64,000 bases of DNA from an uncultured Oxalobacteraceae bacterium (GTDB lineage: Bacteria > Pseudomonadota > Gammaproteobacteria > Burkholderiales > Burkholderiaceae_D): assembly GCA_903893945.1 (NCBI GenBank), contig CAITOF010000026.1, forward strand, positions 1 through 64,000, read 5' to 3'. Shown here piece by piece: positions 53,487-63,906 of the stretch. Position 1 is the first letter of the stretch. Every line of letters starts with the position of its first letter. Made by a program: the position numbers and the translations under genes. The notes beneath the pieces were generated by a model. The model searched no databases and had not been told where the DNA came from. It worked only from the letters and a program-made list of their open reading frames with translations.

Positions 53487-54359
53487 TCAATCGTGGTCAC
53501 TGTCATGTTCATGCTCTTCGACTTTTGTTTGCACAATACTAACAGGTCGGCCTTTTCTCCAGCGCCACAGGAAGATGGCATAACCGGAAATACAATAAAG
53601 GACAAACACACTGAACAAAACTATCGAGGGAAAACTGACGATCAGCACGTAGGCCAGCACCAATACCAGCGGCACAGCAAAAGGCACCGATTTTTTCAGA
53701 TTGATTTCTTTGAAACTATAGAACGGGATATTGCTGACCATCGTAAAGCCGGCAACCAGGGTAATCGCCCAGATTACCCAGCGCAAATCAGCCGCGTCCA
53801 GTTTAAAATCCGTGACTGCCCAGATAAAACCGGCAACCAGTCCTGCCGCGGCGGGGCTCGGAATGCCCTGAAAATAACGTTTATCGACCACCGCGATATT
53901 GGTATTAAACCGTGCCAACCGGAGCGCCGCGCAGGCACAGTAAACAAACGCGGCAAGCCAGCCCCATTGGCCCAAGCCACGCAATCCCCATTCATAGGCG
54001 ACCAGCGCAGGTGCTGCACCAAACGACACCATGTCGGACAAACTGTCATACTGCGCACCAAACTCGCTTTGCGTGTTGGTCAAACGCGCCACCCGGCCGT
54101 CCAGGCTATCGAGCACCATCGCAATGAACACCGCAAAGGTTGCCTTGTCAAAATGACCATCCATCCCCATCACGATGGCATAAAAGCCGCAGAATAGCGC
54201 CGCCGTGGTAAACGCATTCGGCAACAGGTAAATGCCGCGACGCGGCTTTTTCTTTACCCCGACCGGACCGGCCGCTCCGACGGCCTTGCTGGACGGTTTC
54301 TTGATAACTTTAAAAAAGTTCTTAAAGTTGGCTTTGGTTTGACGACGTTGGAATGCCAT
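53487..54359 (-). CDS. pssA: CDP-diacylglycerol--serine O-phosphatidyltransferase
   Basis: CDP-alcohol phosphatidyltransferase signature DSLDGRVARLTNTQSEFGAQYDSLSDMVSFGAAPALV. Confidence 0.95.
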   Translation of the reverse strand: MAFQRRQTKANFKNFFKVIKKPSSKAVGAAGPVGVKKKPRRGIYLLPNAFTTAALFCGFYAIVMGMDGHFDKATFAVFIAMVLDSLDGRVARLTNTQSEFGAQYDSLSDMVSFGAAPALVAYEWGLRGLGQWGWLAAFVYCACAALRLARFNTNIAVVDKRYFQGIPSPAAAGLVAGFIWAVTDFKLDAADLRWVIWAITLVAGFTMVSNIPFYSFKEINLKKSVPFAVPLVLVLAYVLIVSFPSIVLFSVFVLYCISGYAIFLWRWRKGRPVSIVQTKVEEHEHDSDHD

Positions 54360-54510
54360 GCGAGCCTTGTGCAAAGGTTGACCGGTTTCAGTTACATCAG
54401 CGACTGACGTCGCCAACAATTATTGGCGCCAAGTATAGCTTCATTTCCGTCAGGCTCAAAATAGTTGCACGCTGCGCTTCGGCGACCCGACGCTATTGCA
54501 CGGAATCTGT

Positions 54511-55248
54511 TTAATTAAACCTGACTTTGGCCAGCACCGTCGCATAAAGTCGGGTTTCACCGGGCTCAAAACGGGTCTCTTCGACGACGTTGCCTGCCTT
54601 CATCATGGCAGGGGCCGCCAGCCCGCGCAGCTGCGGCTGAAAATGGGGGCCAGAGCCCTCAAAGTCCAGGGAATCAAACGTTGCCTCGGCAGGGTCCCGC
54701 CCCATGGCCCGGGCTATAACCTGAATACGCTCCAGCAGATTTTTATAGGCCGAGGCAAGCCGTTTCTCCTCCAATTTCTTTATGGTGTCTTCAGCCAGTT
54801 CAAAATGCAGATCATTCAGCGCCAATATCTGCTGCGCTGCTGCTACGGTGGCGGGCAGCTGCACGATATTGGCCGTGGTCAGATCGAGGTACTGTCCGAC
54901 ACGCCAGCTCGTTATCGTGCGTGTCCGGGTGCCGGACGCCGGTTCCGAATAAACCGGGTACGTGTAATAGCCCCGGGTCGTATATTTTCCGTCCGGATCA
55001 AGTTTTTTCAGCAGCTCGGTGCCGTCTTTCATTTTTTTATTGACACGACTGGCCGCAACCGTTTTATCTTTATCCTGTTCTTCAATAAAAAAGGTCGCTT
55101 TTGCCTGATCATTATCTGCACTGACTTCACCCGTTCCGGACACCGTGATAACGGCACCTTTGGTTTGCTGGGAAAAAACCGGGATGCAGAACATGATACC
55201 GAACAGCACCCATAACGTCGCAAGCATTTTTTTCATTTGAATCTCCAA
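54511..55248 (-). CDS. SIMPL domain-containing (DUF541) periplasmic protein
   Basis: signal peptide; VSGTGEVSADNDQAKATFFIEEQDKD; YTTRGYYTYPVYS. Confidence 0.88.
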   Translation of the reverse strand: MEIQMKKMLATLWVLFGIMFCIPVFSQQTKGAVITVSGTGEVSADNDQAKATFFIEEQDKDKTVAASRVNKKMKDGTELLKKLDPDGKYTTRGYYTYPVYSEPASGTRTRTITSWRVGQYLDLTTANIVQLPATVAAAQQILALNDLHFELAEDTIKKLEEKRLASAYKNLLERIQVIARAMGRDPAEATFDSLDFEGSGPHFQPQLRGLAAPAMMKAGNVVEETRFEPGETRLYATVLAKVRFN

Positions 55249-55306
55249 TTGAATTAACGTCCGTTTCCGCCACGCGTCAGCGATAGTTCAATATAACGAC
55301 AATGGC

Positions 55307-56830
55307 TCATACAGAACGATTCTGCTCCATTTCCGGTTCGGGCGCCACCTGCGGCAGGCGCAACTGAAAACGGGTCCCGTTTCCCGGACTGGTCACCAGT
55401 TCAATGGTGCCGCCCAGTACGGACGTCACAATATTATTGACAATATACAGGCCCAGACCACTGCCACCGATGCCCATTCGGGTTGAAAAGAAGGGGTCAA
55501 ATGCGTGTTTGGCCGTGTGCTCATCCATGCCGTTTCCGTTGTCGGAAAATTCCAGCGCGACCAGCCCCTCGTGTATTGTTGCCCGCAACACCATTGAGCC
55601 GGTGTCCGTGGCGGCGAATGCGTGGATCAGGGCATTATCGATAAAACTGGTCACCACCTGCTCGATGGCACCCGGAAAGCTGTCCAGCTGTATGGGTTCG
55701 TCGATATCGACCGACAGGCGGTGCCGGCTTTTATCAAGGACCGGACGCATCGTCACCGCCACATGAGTGACGACCGATTTCAGATCAAACTGCCGTCGAC
55801 AATCGCTCGACTGGTCGACCGCCACCTGCTTGAAACTGCGCACCAGATTTCCCGCCCGAACAATATTCCGTTCGATCAGGTCGGACTCATCCCTGGCCTC
55901 ATTGATGTACTGCTCCAGCACGGAACGTTTCAGCACACCGCGCTGCATCGAGTCGTTCAGTTCAGTGACATGCGAGTTCAGGGTTGATGACGCCATCAGG
56001 GCATTACCAATCGGCGTATTCAGCTCATGGGCAACACCTGCCACCAGATTGCCGAGTGCCGCCATTTTTTCAGATTGGACCAGATGTTTCATTGCCAGCT
56101 GTAAATCATGATTCATGGCCTGCAATTTTTCTTCCGCGATTTTGCGCTGGGTAAAATCATAGAACTGGATCAGAACATGGGACTGATTTTTATGGTTGAA
56201 CGGCAACAGTTCACAATCAAACCAGACCTCCCGCCCAAACAGACTGGTATCGTGCACCTCAAAACGACCGGTTGTGTTTTCAGTTAATACCCGTTGTATC
56301 GCCTGAAGCAGCCCGCACGCCTCAAAGACACTGAAATTGTGGTACAGCAGCATCGCGGACCGGGTCGCACTGAAAATATGGGCGTACGCATCGTTGACTT
56401 CGAGACACTGACCGGCCTTCGAGTAAACAGCCATTGGTAACGGGGAATTAAACAGGATGGATTCGTTGAACTTTAACAGCTCATTCAAATCACTGTTTGC
56501 TTTCAGGAACCGGTTTGTGTTCAGACCAATGACAAGGGCACTTACTGCTGCCACCAGCGCGGCGACCAGCGCTGTACCGGCATACGATGCCCACAACGGT
56601 GGCGCTGTTCCGTACACCCTGGGCAGCAATTCGCTGACCATCCCGATCAACAGCACCGTTACGAAAAAGATAAGGCAAAAATTCAAGATCGCTGCTGGCT
56701 TTGCTGGCATAAAATTCACGTCCGTTCGCTCGTTCCAATCGGGGCTGTGCCGTTCGCTACACCAGAAGAAACGCCCGGCCACCTCACAAGTATAGGGGTC
56801 GAACCCATTAATGCAATTTTTTATCGGCAA
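55307..56830 (-). CDS. membrane sensor histidine kinase with PAS domain
   Basis: H-box LVAGVAHELNTPIGNALMASS; N-box IDNALIHAF; G-box GIGGSGLGLYIVNNIV; start codon uncertain. Confidence 0.88.
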   Translation of the reverse strand: MPIKNCINGFDPYTCEVAGRFFWCSERHSPDWNERTDVNFMPAKPAAILNFCLIFFVTVLLIGMVSELLPRVYGTAPPLWASYAGTALVAALVAAVSALVIGLNTNRFLKANSDLNELLKFNESILFNSPLPMAVYSKAGQCLEVNDAYAHIFSATRSAMLLYHNFSVFEACGLLQAIQRVLTENTTGRFEVHDTSLFGREVWFDCELLPFNHKNQSHVLIQFYDFTQRKIAEEKLQAMNHDLQLAMKHLVQSEKMAALGNLVAGVAHELNTPIGNALMASSTLNSHVTELNDSMQRGVLKRSVLEQYINEARDESDLIERNIVRAGNLVRSFKQVAVDQSSDCRRQFDLKSVVTHVAVTMRPVLDKSRHRLSVDIDEPIQLDSFPGAIEQVVTSFIDNALIHAFAATDTGSMVLRATIHEGLVALEFSDNGNGMDEHTAKHAFDPFFSTRMGIGGSGLGLYIVNNIVTSVLGGTIELVTSPGNGTRFQLRLPQVAPEPEMEQNRSV

Positions 56831-56847
56831 ATATCGTTTCTTTGCGT

Positions 56848-56874
56848 AAAAAAAGGTGCAGACGCACCTTTTTT
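56848..56874 (-). terminator. Rho-independent terminator of ilvC (near-symmetrical, possibly bidirectional)
   Basis: AAAAAAGGTGC-AGAC-GCACCTTTTTT. Confidence 0.85.
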
Positions 56875-56898
56875 ATACCTGCGTCGTGAACCACCGGT

Positions 56899-57939
<1,041 letters not shown>

Positions 57940-57994
57940 TTAAATTTAATAGTGGATATCCGCTGGTTGGAGCGGAAACAGTTTCTGCGGCCGC

Positions 57995-58486
57995 CTACAC
58001 TTTCAGTATGCGTTCGCCTCGTCCTATTCCGGAGCCACCGGTTCTTACAGTTTCAAGTATGGAGGTGCGTTCAATCGAATCAATGAACGCATCAAGCTTG
58101 GCCTTGTTGCCGGTCAGTTCTATCGTGTAGGTCTTTTCCGTCACGTCAATGATGCGGCCACGGAAAATGTCGGCCGTGCGTTTCATTTCCTCGCGCTCTT
58201 TTCCGACGGCACGCACCTTGATCAGCATCAGTTCACGTTCAATGTGTGCGCCCTCGGTCAGATCGACCACCTTGACAACTTCAATCAGACGGTTCAGATG
58301 TTTGGTAATCTGTTCGATCACATCATCCGAACCGGTTGTGACTATCGTTAACCGGGATAAGGTCGCATCTTCGGTCGGGGCCACAGTCAGGGTTTCAATA
58401 TTGTAGCCGCGTGCTGAAAACAGACCGACCACGCGCGACAGGGCACCGGCTTCATTTTCCAGCAGGACTGAAATAATATGGCGCAT
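57995..58486 (-). CDS. ilvN: acetolactate synthase small subunit
   Basis: MRHIISVLLENEAGALSRVVGLFSARGYNIETLTVAPTED (ACT domain); could equally be named ilvH. Confidence 0.96.
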   Translation of the reverse strand: MRHIISVLLENEAGALSRVVGLFSARGYNIETLTVAPTEDATLSRLTIVTTGSDDVIEQITKHLNRLIEVVKVVDLTEGAHIERELMLIKVRAVGKEREEMKRTADIFRGRIIDVTEKTYTIELTGNKAKLDAFIDSIERTSILETVRTGGSGIGRGERILKV

Positions 58487-58487
58487 A

Positions 58488-60215
58488 TCAGAGATCCTCC
58501 GAGCCGAGTAACATTTCAGAGAGACCTTTTCCGGTTTTCACCATCGGCCAGACATTTTCAGTCTGGTCAGTAATGAAATTCATGAATACCAGCCGGTCTT
58601 TCATCGCGAAGGCATCCCGCAAGGCACCATCCACGTCAGACGGTTTTTCTATCTTCATGCCGACATGACCGTAGGATTCGGCGAGCATGGAAAAATCAGG
58701 TAACGAATCCATGTACGATTCCGAATAACGCGACGCATAATCGATCTGCTGCCATTGGCGCACCATGCCCAGGAAGCGGTTGTTTAGCAATATGATTTTC
58801 GGTGTCAGGTGATATTGTTTGCAGGTCGCCAGCTCCTGTATGCACATCTGGATTGAACCCTCGCCGGTGATACAGGCCACGGTGGCATCCGGATTGGCCA
58901 TCTGTACACCCATGGCGTAGGGCAAGCCCACGCCCATGGTGCCCAGGCCACCGGAGTTTATCCAGCGTCGCGGCTTATCAAACCCGTAGTATTGGGCCGC
59001 CCACATCTGGTGCTGGCCGACGTCCGAGGTAATAAACGCATCACCTTTGGTTATCTGGTACACTTTTTCCACGATCGACTGTGGCTTGATGACCTCCGTG
59101 GAGGTGGCATATTTCAGGCAGTTCCGTTGACGCCATTCATTAATCTGCTTCCACCAAGGTGCAATCAGCCTGGGATTGGGCCGGGCTTCTGCACTGGCCA
59201 GTTGTGACAGCAGTTCAACCAGCACGTCTTTCACGTTGCCGACAATCGGAATGTCGACCTTGACGCGTTTGGAAATCGACGACGGGTCAATGTCGATGTG
59301 GATAATTTTGCGCTGCTGGGATGAAAAATGCTTTGGATTACCGATCACCCGGTCATCAAATCGTGCACCAATGGCAATGAGCACGTCACAGTGCTGCATG
59401 GCCATATTCGCTTCATAGGTTCCATGCATGCCTGGCATACCAACGTATTTTTCGTCCGAGGCGCGGTAGGCGCCCAGTCCCATCAGGGTATTGGTGCACG
59501 GGAATCCGAGCTGATCAACCAGTTTATTCAATTCGGGCGACGCATTGGCCAGAATCACGCCACCACCGGTATAAATCATGGGACGTTCGGCCTGCAACAG
59601 CAATTGCAATGCCTTGCGGATCTGTCCGGCATGCCCTTTGTCGACCGGTTTATAGGAGCGCATTTCAACGTCTTTTGGATACGAGTAAGCACATTTATGC
59701 ATGCTGATATCCTTGGGAATATCAATCAGCACCGGCCCGGGGCGGCCGGTTGTTGCAATATAAAACGCTTTTTTCACTGTCATCGCCAGATCGCGCACAT
59801 CTTTTACCAGAAAATTGTGTTTGACACACGGCCGGGTAATGCCGACCGTATCACACTCCTGAAATGCATCCTGACCGATGGCGCTGCTCGGCACCTGGCC
59901 GGAAATGACGATCATGGGAATGGAATCCATGTACGCGGTTGCCAGCCCCGTTACCGCGTTGGTGACACCGGGACCCGAGGTCACCAGCGCGACACCGACC
60001 TTGTTGGACGAACGCGAATACGCATCGGCTGCATGCAGTGCGGCCTGTTCATGACGTACCAGTACGTGTTGGAATTTGTCTTGTTTATAGATGGCATCGT
60101 AGATATACAATACCGCACCGCCAGGATAGCCGAACACATGTTCAACGCCTTCTTCGGCCAGGCACCGGACCAGAATTTCCGAGCCCGTTAAATCTGAATT
60201 TATACTCACTACCAT
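58488..60215 (-). CDS. ilvB: acetolactate synthase large subunit
   Basis: FGYPGGAVLYIYDAIY; HEQAALHAADAYSR; ThDP-binding GEGSIQMCIQELAT; could equally be named ilvI. Confidence 0.97.
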   Translation of the reverse strand: MVVSINSDLTGSEILVRCLAEEGVEHVFGYPGGAVLYIYDAIYKQDKFQHVLVRHEQAALHAADAYSRSSNKVGVALVTSGPGVTNAVTGLATAYMDSIPMIVISGQVPSSAIGQDAFQECDTVGITRPCVKHNFLVKDVRDLAMTVKKAFYIATTGRPGPVLIDIPKDISMHKCAYSYPKDVEMRSYKPVDKGHAGQIRKALQLLLQAERPMIYTGGGVILANASPELNKLVDQLGFPCTNTLMGLGAYRASDEKYVGMPGMHGTYEANMAMQHCDVLIAIGARFDDRVIGNPKHFSSQQRKIIHIDIDPSSISKRVKVDIPIVGNVKDVLVELLSQLASAEARPNPRLIAPWWKQINEWRQRNCLKYATSTEVIKPQSIVEKVYQITKGDAFITSDVGQHQMWAAQYYGFDKPRRWINSGGLGTMGVGLPYAMGVQMANPDATVACITGEGSIQMCIQELATCKQYHLTPKIILLNNRFLGMVRQWQQIDYASRYSESYMDSLPDFSMLAESYGHVGMKIEKPSDVDGALRDAFAMKDRLVFMNFITDQTENVWPMVKTGKGLSEMLLGSEDL

Positions 60216-60389
60216 TTCCTTTCAAGGTCCATAGGAGATTGATCGGATGTTCTCGCCTTTCGAAGTGCCATACCGGGCAACAGGTGCTTAACCAGAATCA
60301 CATAACCGTTTTCGCCCTTCACACAACCGTAGGTGTGCTACAGACCAAAACTGGATTAAGACTGGATATCGCGAAAGTCCCTGGTACAG

Positions 60390-60423
60390 AAAAAACTTCT
60401 CACGCTTGTGGCGTGGGTCAGAA
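60390..60423 (-). promoter_or_regulatory. candidate attenuator hairpin in the ilvB leader
   Basis: minus strand TTCT-GACC-CACGC-CACAA-GCGTG-AGAA-GTTTTTT: stem with bulge followed by T6, about 175 nt upstream of ilvB. Confidence 0.45.
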
Positions 60424-60733
60424 CAAACTAGCCTGAATCAAAATTGAATCTTAAGCAAATCGCACAGTCGTGACACGGTGAGCCATTTTGTGGATTTTTT
60501 TTGCCCCAGGATGATGGGGCGGATTGACACGTTAATGCGTTGCACCATTTTGTGTCAAGTTATTTAAGTCTTTTTTGATGAAAAAATAGTAATTTATCAA
60601 AATAATGCACCTGTCTGCGTGACTATTTAACAAACGCTTACGACTAAGTTGCGTACAAAATCGCTTAATTTCACACTTTTGCATTAACATTCGGCTTGGT
60701 TTTCAACTTTGCCGCTTTTTTTAACACGCCCAC

Positions 60734-61807
60734 ATGAACAGTCAAGATCTCGAAAATATCAATGTCATCTCGTTCGATGCCATGCCCACGCCACAAGAAT
60801 TGCACGGCCGGTTGCCGCTCTCTGAACACGCCGCTGATGCCGTCAATGCCGGTCGCAACACCTTGCGCGCCATATTGGAGCGGAAAGACCCGCGCCTGTT
60901 TGTCGTGGTGGGCCCGTGCTCGATTCATGACCCGGTCGCCGGACTGGACTATGCCCGGCGCTTACGAGCCTTGCAGGATGAAGTGCGGGATTCGCTGTTT
61001 CTGGTGATGCGGGTTTATTTTGAAAAGCCGCGCACCACAACAGGCTGGAAGGGCTACATTAATGATCCTGACATGGATGATTCGTTTCATGTTGACCGCG
61101 GCATGGAAAAGGCACGCCAGTTCCTGCTCGATGTCTGTGAACTTGGCCTGCCGACAGGCACCGAGGCGCTCGACCCGATTTCACCACAGTATCTGGGTGA
61201 TCTGATTTCCTGGACCGCCATCGGTGCCCGCACCAGCGAATCACAGACCCATCGGGAAATGTCCTCGGGACTGTCAACTCCGGTGGGATTCAAAAATGGC
61301 ACCGACGGCGATATCGGTATTGCGATCAACGCCATTCTGTCGGCCTCCCATCCACATTCGTTTCTGGGCCTGAATGATCAGGGGCGCGTTGCGATTGTAC
61401 GCACGCGCGGAAATCAATTTGGTCATGTCGTCCTGCGGGGCGGCGATGGCCGTCCGAATTACGACACGGTATCCGTCGCCATGGCCGAACAGGCCATGAT
61501 CAAGGCAAAGCTGCCGGCCAACATTGTCGTTGATTGCTCACACGCCAACAGTTTCAAAAAACCCGAATTGCAATCACTGGTCATGGCAGATGTCATCAAT
61601 CAGGTGGTTAATGGCAATACCTCGATACGCGGTCTGATGATTGAATCCAACCTGGTCGCCGGCAATCAGAAAATTCCGGAAGATCTGTCCGGCCTGATTT
61701 ATGGATGTTCAGTGACCGATGCCTGCGTCGATTGGCCAACCACAGAAAAAATGATCCGTGACGCGGCGCATCACCTGATGACTCAGAAAAAGAGTCTGGC
61801 CGGATAA
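60734..61807 (+). CDS. aroG: 3-deoxy-7-phosphoheptulonate synthase (class I DAHP synthase)
   Basis: VVVGPCSIHDPVAGLDYARRL; MRVYFEKPRTTTGWKGYINDPDMD; VVDCSHANSFKK; paralogue not resolved. Confidence 0.97.
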   Translation: MNSQDLENINVISFDAMPTPQELHGRLPLSEHAADAVNAGRNTLRAILERKDPRLFVVVGPCSIHDPVAGLDYARRLRALQDEVRDSLFLVMRVYFEKPRTTTGWKGYINDPDMDDSFHVDRGMEKARQFLLDVCELGLPTGTEALDPISPQYLGDLISWTAIGARTSESQTHREMSSGLSTPVGFKNGTDGDIGIAINAILSASHPHSFLGLNDQGRVAIVRTRGNQFGHVVLRGGDGRPNYDTVSVAMAEQAMIKAKLPANIVVDCSHANSFKKPELQSLVMADVINQVVNGNTSIRGLMIESNLVAGNQKIPEDLSGLIYGCSVTDACVDWPTTEKMIRDAAHHLMTQKKSLAG

Positions 61808-61840
61808 CATTTGCAATGAAAATAATGAAGGAATAACAAC

Positions 61841-62110
61841 GTGAACAACACTGAACAATCTGCCCGGTCAGCGGTTCTGATCCTCTGTCTGGTGACACTG
61901 CTGACAGGGTGTTCCGTGATATCGGCAGCCGGCACCGTTGTCAGTACCACCGTCGGCGTCGGCGCCGCCGTGGTGAGCACCACTGCCACGGTCGGCGCGG
62001 CCGCCGTAGGTACAACGGTGAACGTCGGTTCTGCCGTCGTCGGGACCACTGTCGACGTTGCACGTGCGGGCGTCAGGGCGGCAACCAGCGATACCGTTCC
62101 GGCCAAATAG
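61841..62110 (+). CDS. small lipoprotein with 11-residue repeats
   Basis: lipobox LLTGC; residues 33-76 are VVSTTVGVGAA / VVSTTATVGAA / AVGTTVNVGSA / VVGTTVDVARA. Confidence 0.75.
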   Translation: MNNTEQSARSAVLILCLVTLLTGCSVISAAGTVVSTTVGVGAAVVSTTATVGAAAVGTTVNVGSAVVGTTVDVARAGVRAATSDTVPAK

Positions 62111-62146
62111 ACATTCAGGCCTGATCGGGACAATGAAATCTGCCCC

Positions 62147-63559
62147 CTAATCTGACTCACCGGTGTGGGCCAGACTGACGTTTTCTCCATCTTTTGCCCG
62201 CAGGGTGGCAAACGTCAATGACGACAATACGGTCACCATACCCATTGCTACAAAGGCGTGATGCAGCGCACCCAGGATAGCCGGGTGATCTGATTGCGGA
62301 AGCCCGTTCAGAAACCAGGTGGTGATCAGCAGTCCGCAGGCAAGTCCAAAACTCATGGAAAGCTGCTGCATCGAACTGGCTATCGTGCTGGCCATACTGG
62401 AGTCAGCCAGCCTGATGTCCGCGTAGGCCATGGAATTCATGCAGGTGAACTGCAGGGAGTTGAAAAATCCCATCGTCAGTCCGAGGCCAACGATCATGGC
62501 CAATGGCGTGTCGATACCGATGAAGGCGTAACAGCTCATGGTGCAGCCTATCAGTACCGTATTGGCCATCAGTATTCGTTTATAACCAAAACGGGCCAAT
62601 ACGCTGGTCGCAATCATTTTCATGCCCATGGCCGCCATCGCTGCGGGCATCATTAGCAGACCGGACTGCCACGCCGGCATACCCAGACCGAGCTGATACA
62701 GCAAGGGCAGCAGAAAAGGCAGCGCGCCGACACCCAGTCGCGTATTGAATCCCCCCACGACTGCAACGCGAAAGGTGCGGATTTTAAACAGTGCCAGATT
62801 CAGCAGCGGGTACGCATGTTTGCGCGCATGAAAACCGTAAGCAACCAGCAGCGCTATCGACATGACGAATAAAACACCTATTACCGGTAAATGCAGATTG
62901 TGTTCACCAAAAATTTCCAGCAGCCAGGACAGTAACGCCGTGCCTGAGACAAACAGGAGCATGCCGTAGATATCCAGCGGTCGTTCGGTGTCACCAAAAT
63001 AATCGGGCATATACCGGTGACATAAGAAAAGTGCGACCAATCCAACCGGAATATTGACAAAAAATATCACGCGCCACGAAAGCCAATGAACAATTAAACC
63101 ACCCACCAGCGGACCCAGTAACGGCCCGATCAGGGCCGGAATGATCACAAAATTCATCGCAGCCAGCAATTCGGATTTTGGAAAAGTCCGAATGATCGTC
63201 AGTCGGCCAACCGGCATCATGAGTGCCGCGCCAATTCCCTGCAGTATGCGTGCCACCACCAGCATGTGCACATTAATCGACAACCCACACATCAGTGACG
63301 CCAGCGTGAACAACGTGACAGCGTAACCGAAAATTCGCCGCGTGCCATAGCGGTCAGCAATCCAGCCGCTGACCGGAATGCACACGGCCAGACTCAATAT
63401 GTAGGAGGTGACAACGGCTTTCAGGCTGAGTGGCGTGACGCCCAGACTCAGCGCCATCGACGGGACTGCGGTATTTACGATGGTGGAATCGAGTTGTTCC
63501 ATGAATAGTGCGGATGCCACCACCCAGGGCAGGTAGCGCTTTACAACAGACTGGGTCAT
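62147..63559 (-). CDS. DHA2 family MFS transporter (EmrB/QacA-like)
   Basis: MEQLDSTIVNTAVPSMALSLG; GWIADRYGTRRIFGYAVTLFTLASLMCGLS; about 14 hydrophobic segments. Confidence 0.94.
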   Translation of the reverse strand: MTQSVVKRYLPWVVASALFMEQLDSTIVNTAVPSMALSLGVTPLSLKAVVTSYILSLAVCIPVSGWIADRYGTRRIFGYAVTLFTLASLMCGLSINVHMLVVARILQGIGAALMMPVGRLTIIRTFPKSELLAAMNFVIIPALIGPLLGPLVGGLIVHWLSWRVIFFVNIPVGLVALFLCHRYMPDYFGDTERPLDIYGMLLFVSGTALLSWLLEIFGEHNLHLPVIGVLFVMSIALLVAYGFHARKHAYPLLNLALFKIRTFRVAVVGGFNTRLGVGALPFLLPLLYQLGLGMPAWQSGLLMMPAAMAAMGMKMIATSVLARFGYKRILMANTVLIGCTMSCYAFIGIDTPLAMIVGLGLTMGFFNSLQFTCMNSMAYADIRLADSSMASTIASSMQQLSMSFGLACGLLITTWFLNGLPQSDHPAILGALHHAFVAMGMVTVLSSLTFATLRAKDGENVSLAHTGESD

Positions 63560-63631
63560 CTTCAGAGTGGATTCAACTTGAACAATAATTCACGGATCGG
63601 CTGCCTGTCAGGGTAATCAGCTTCATTAATT

Positions 63632-63859
63632 TCAGCAACACTTGCCTGTCCCTTTACCGCCGTAACGCGCTTCCATGCGTTCGCGAAAAAATTCTTCGTA
63701 GCTCATGCAGGGCTGGTCTGCGTGGTGGGTCCGCATATGTGTCACGTAAACATCGTAATCGGGTACGCCAACCATTAACCGGGCCGTTTGTCCCAGATAG
63801 CGCCCGATTTTTCCAAGTTCGTCAAACATGCTGATCTCCCATAGCCTGCAACGGCGCAA
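63632..63859 (-). CDS. YbdD/YjiX family protein
   Basis: [51 protein letters not shown]. Confidence 0.9.
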   Translation of the reverse strand: MRRCRLWEISMFDELGKIGRYLGQTARLMVGVPDYDVYVTHMRTHHADQPCMSYEEFFRERMEARYGGKGTGKCC

Positions 63860-63906
63860 CTGAAATTTGCCAGCACGCTAAAGTGCCGGCAAAGTCCACT
63901 CCTGTG

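Noticed and set aside
59328-60191. 287-aa plus-strand ORF
   Set aside because: Antisense to ilvB, whose ThDP-enzyme motifs are unambiguous.
60451-60486. Leader peptide MAHRVTTVRFA upstream of ilvB
   Set aside because: Only two Val, no Leu or Ile, and no Shine-Dalgarno; not enough to claim a branched-chain leader peptide.
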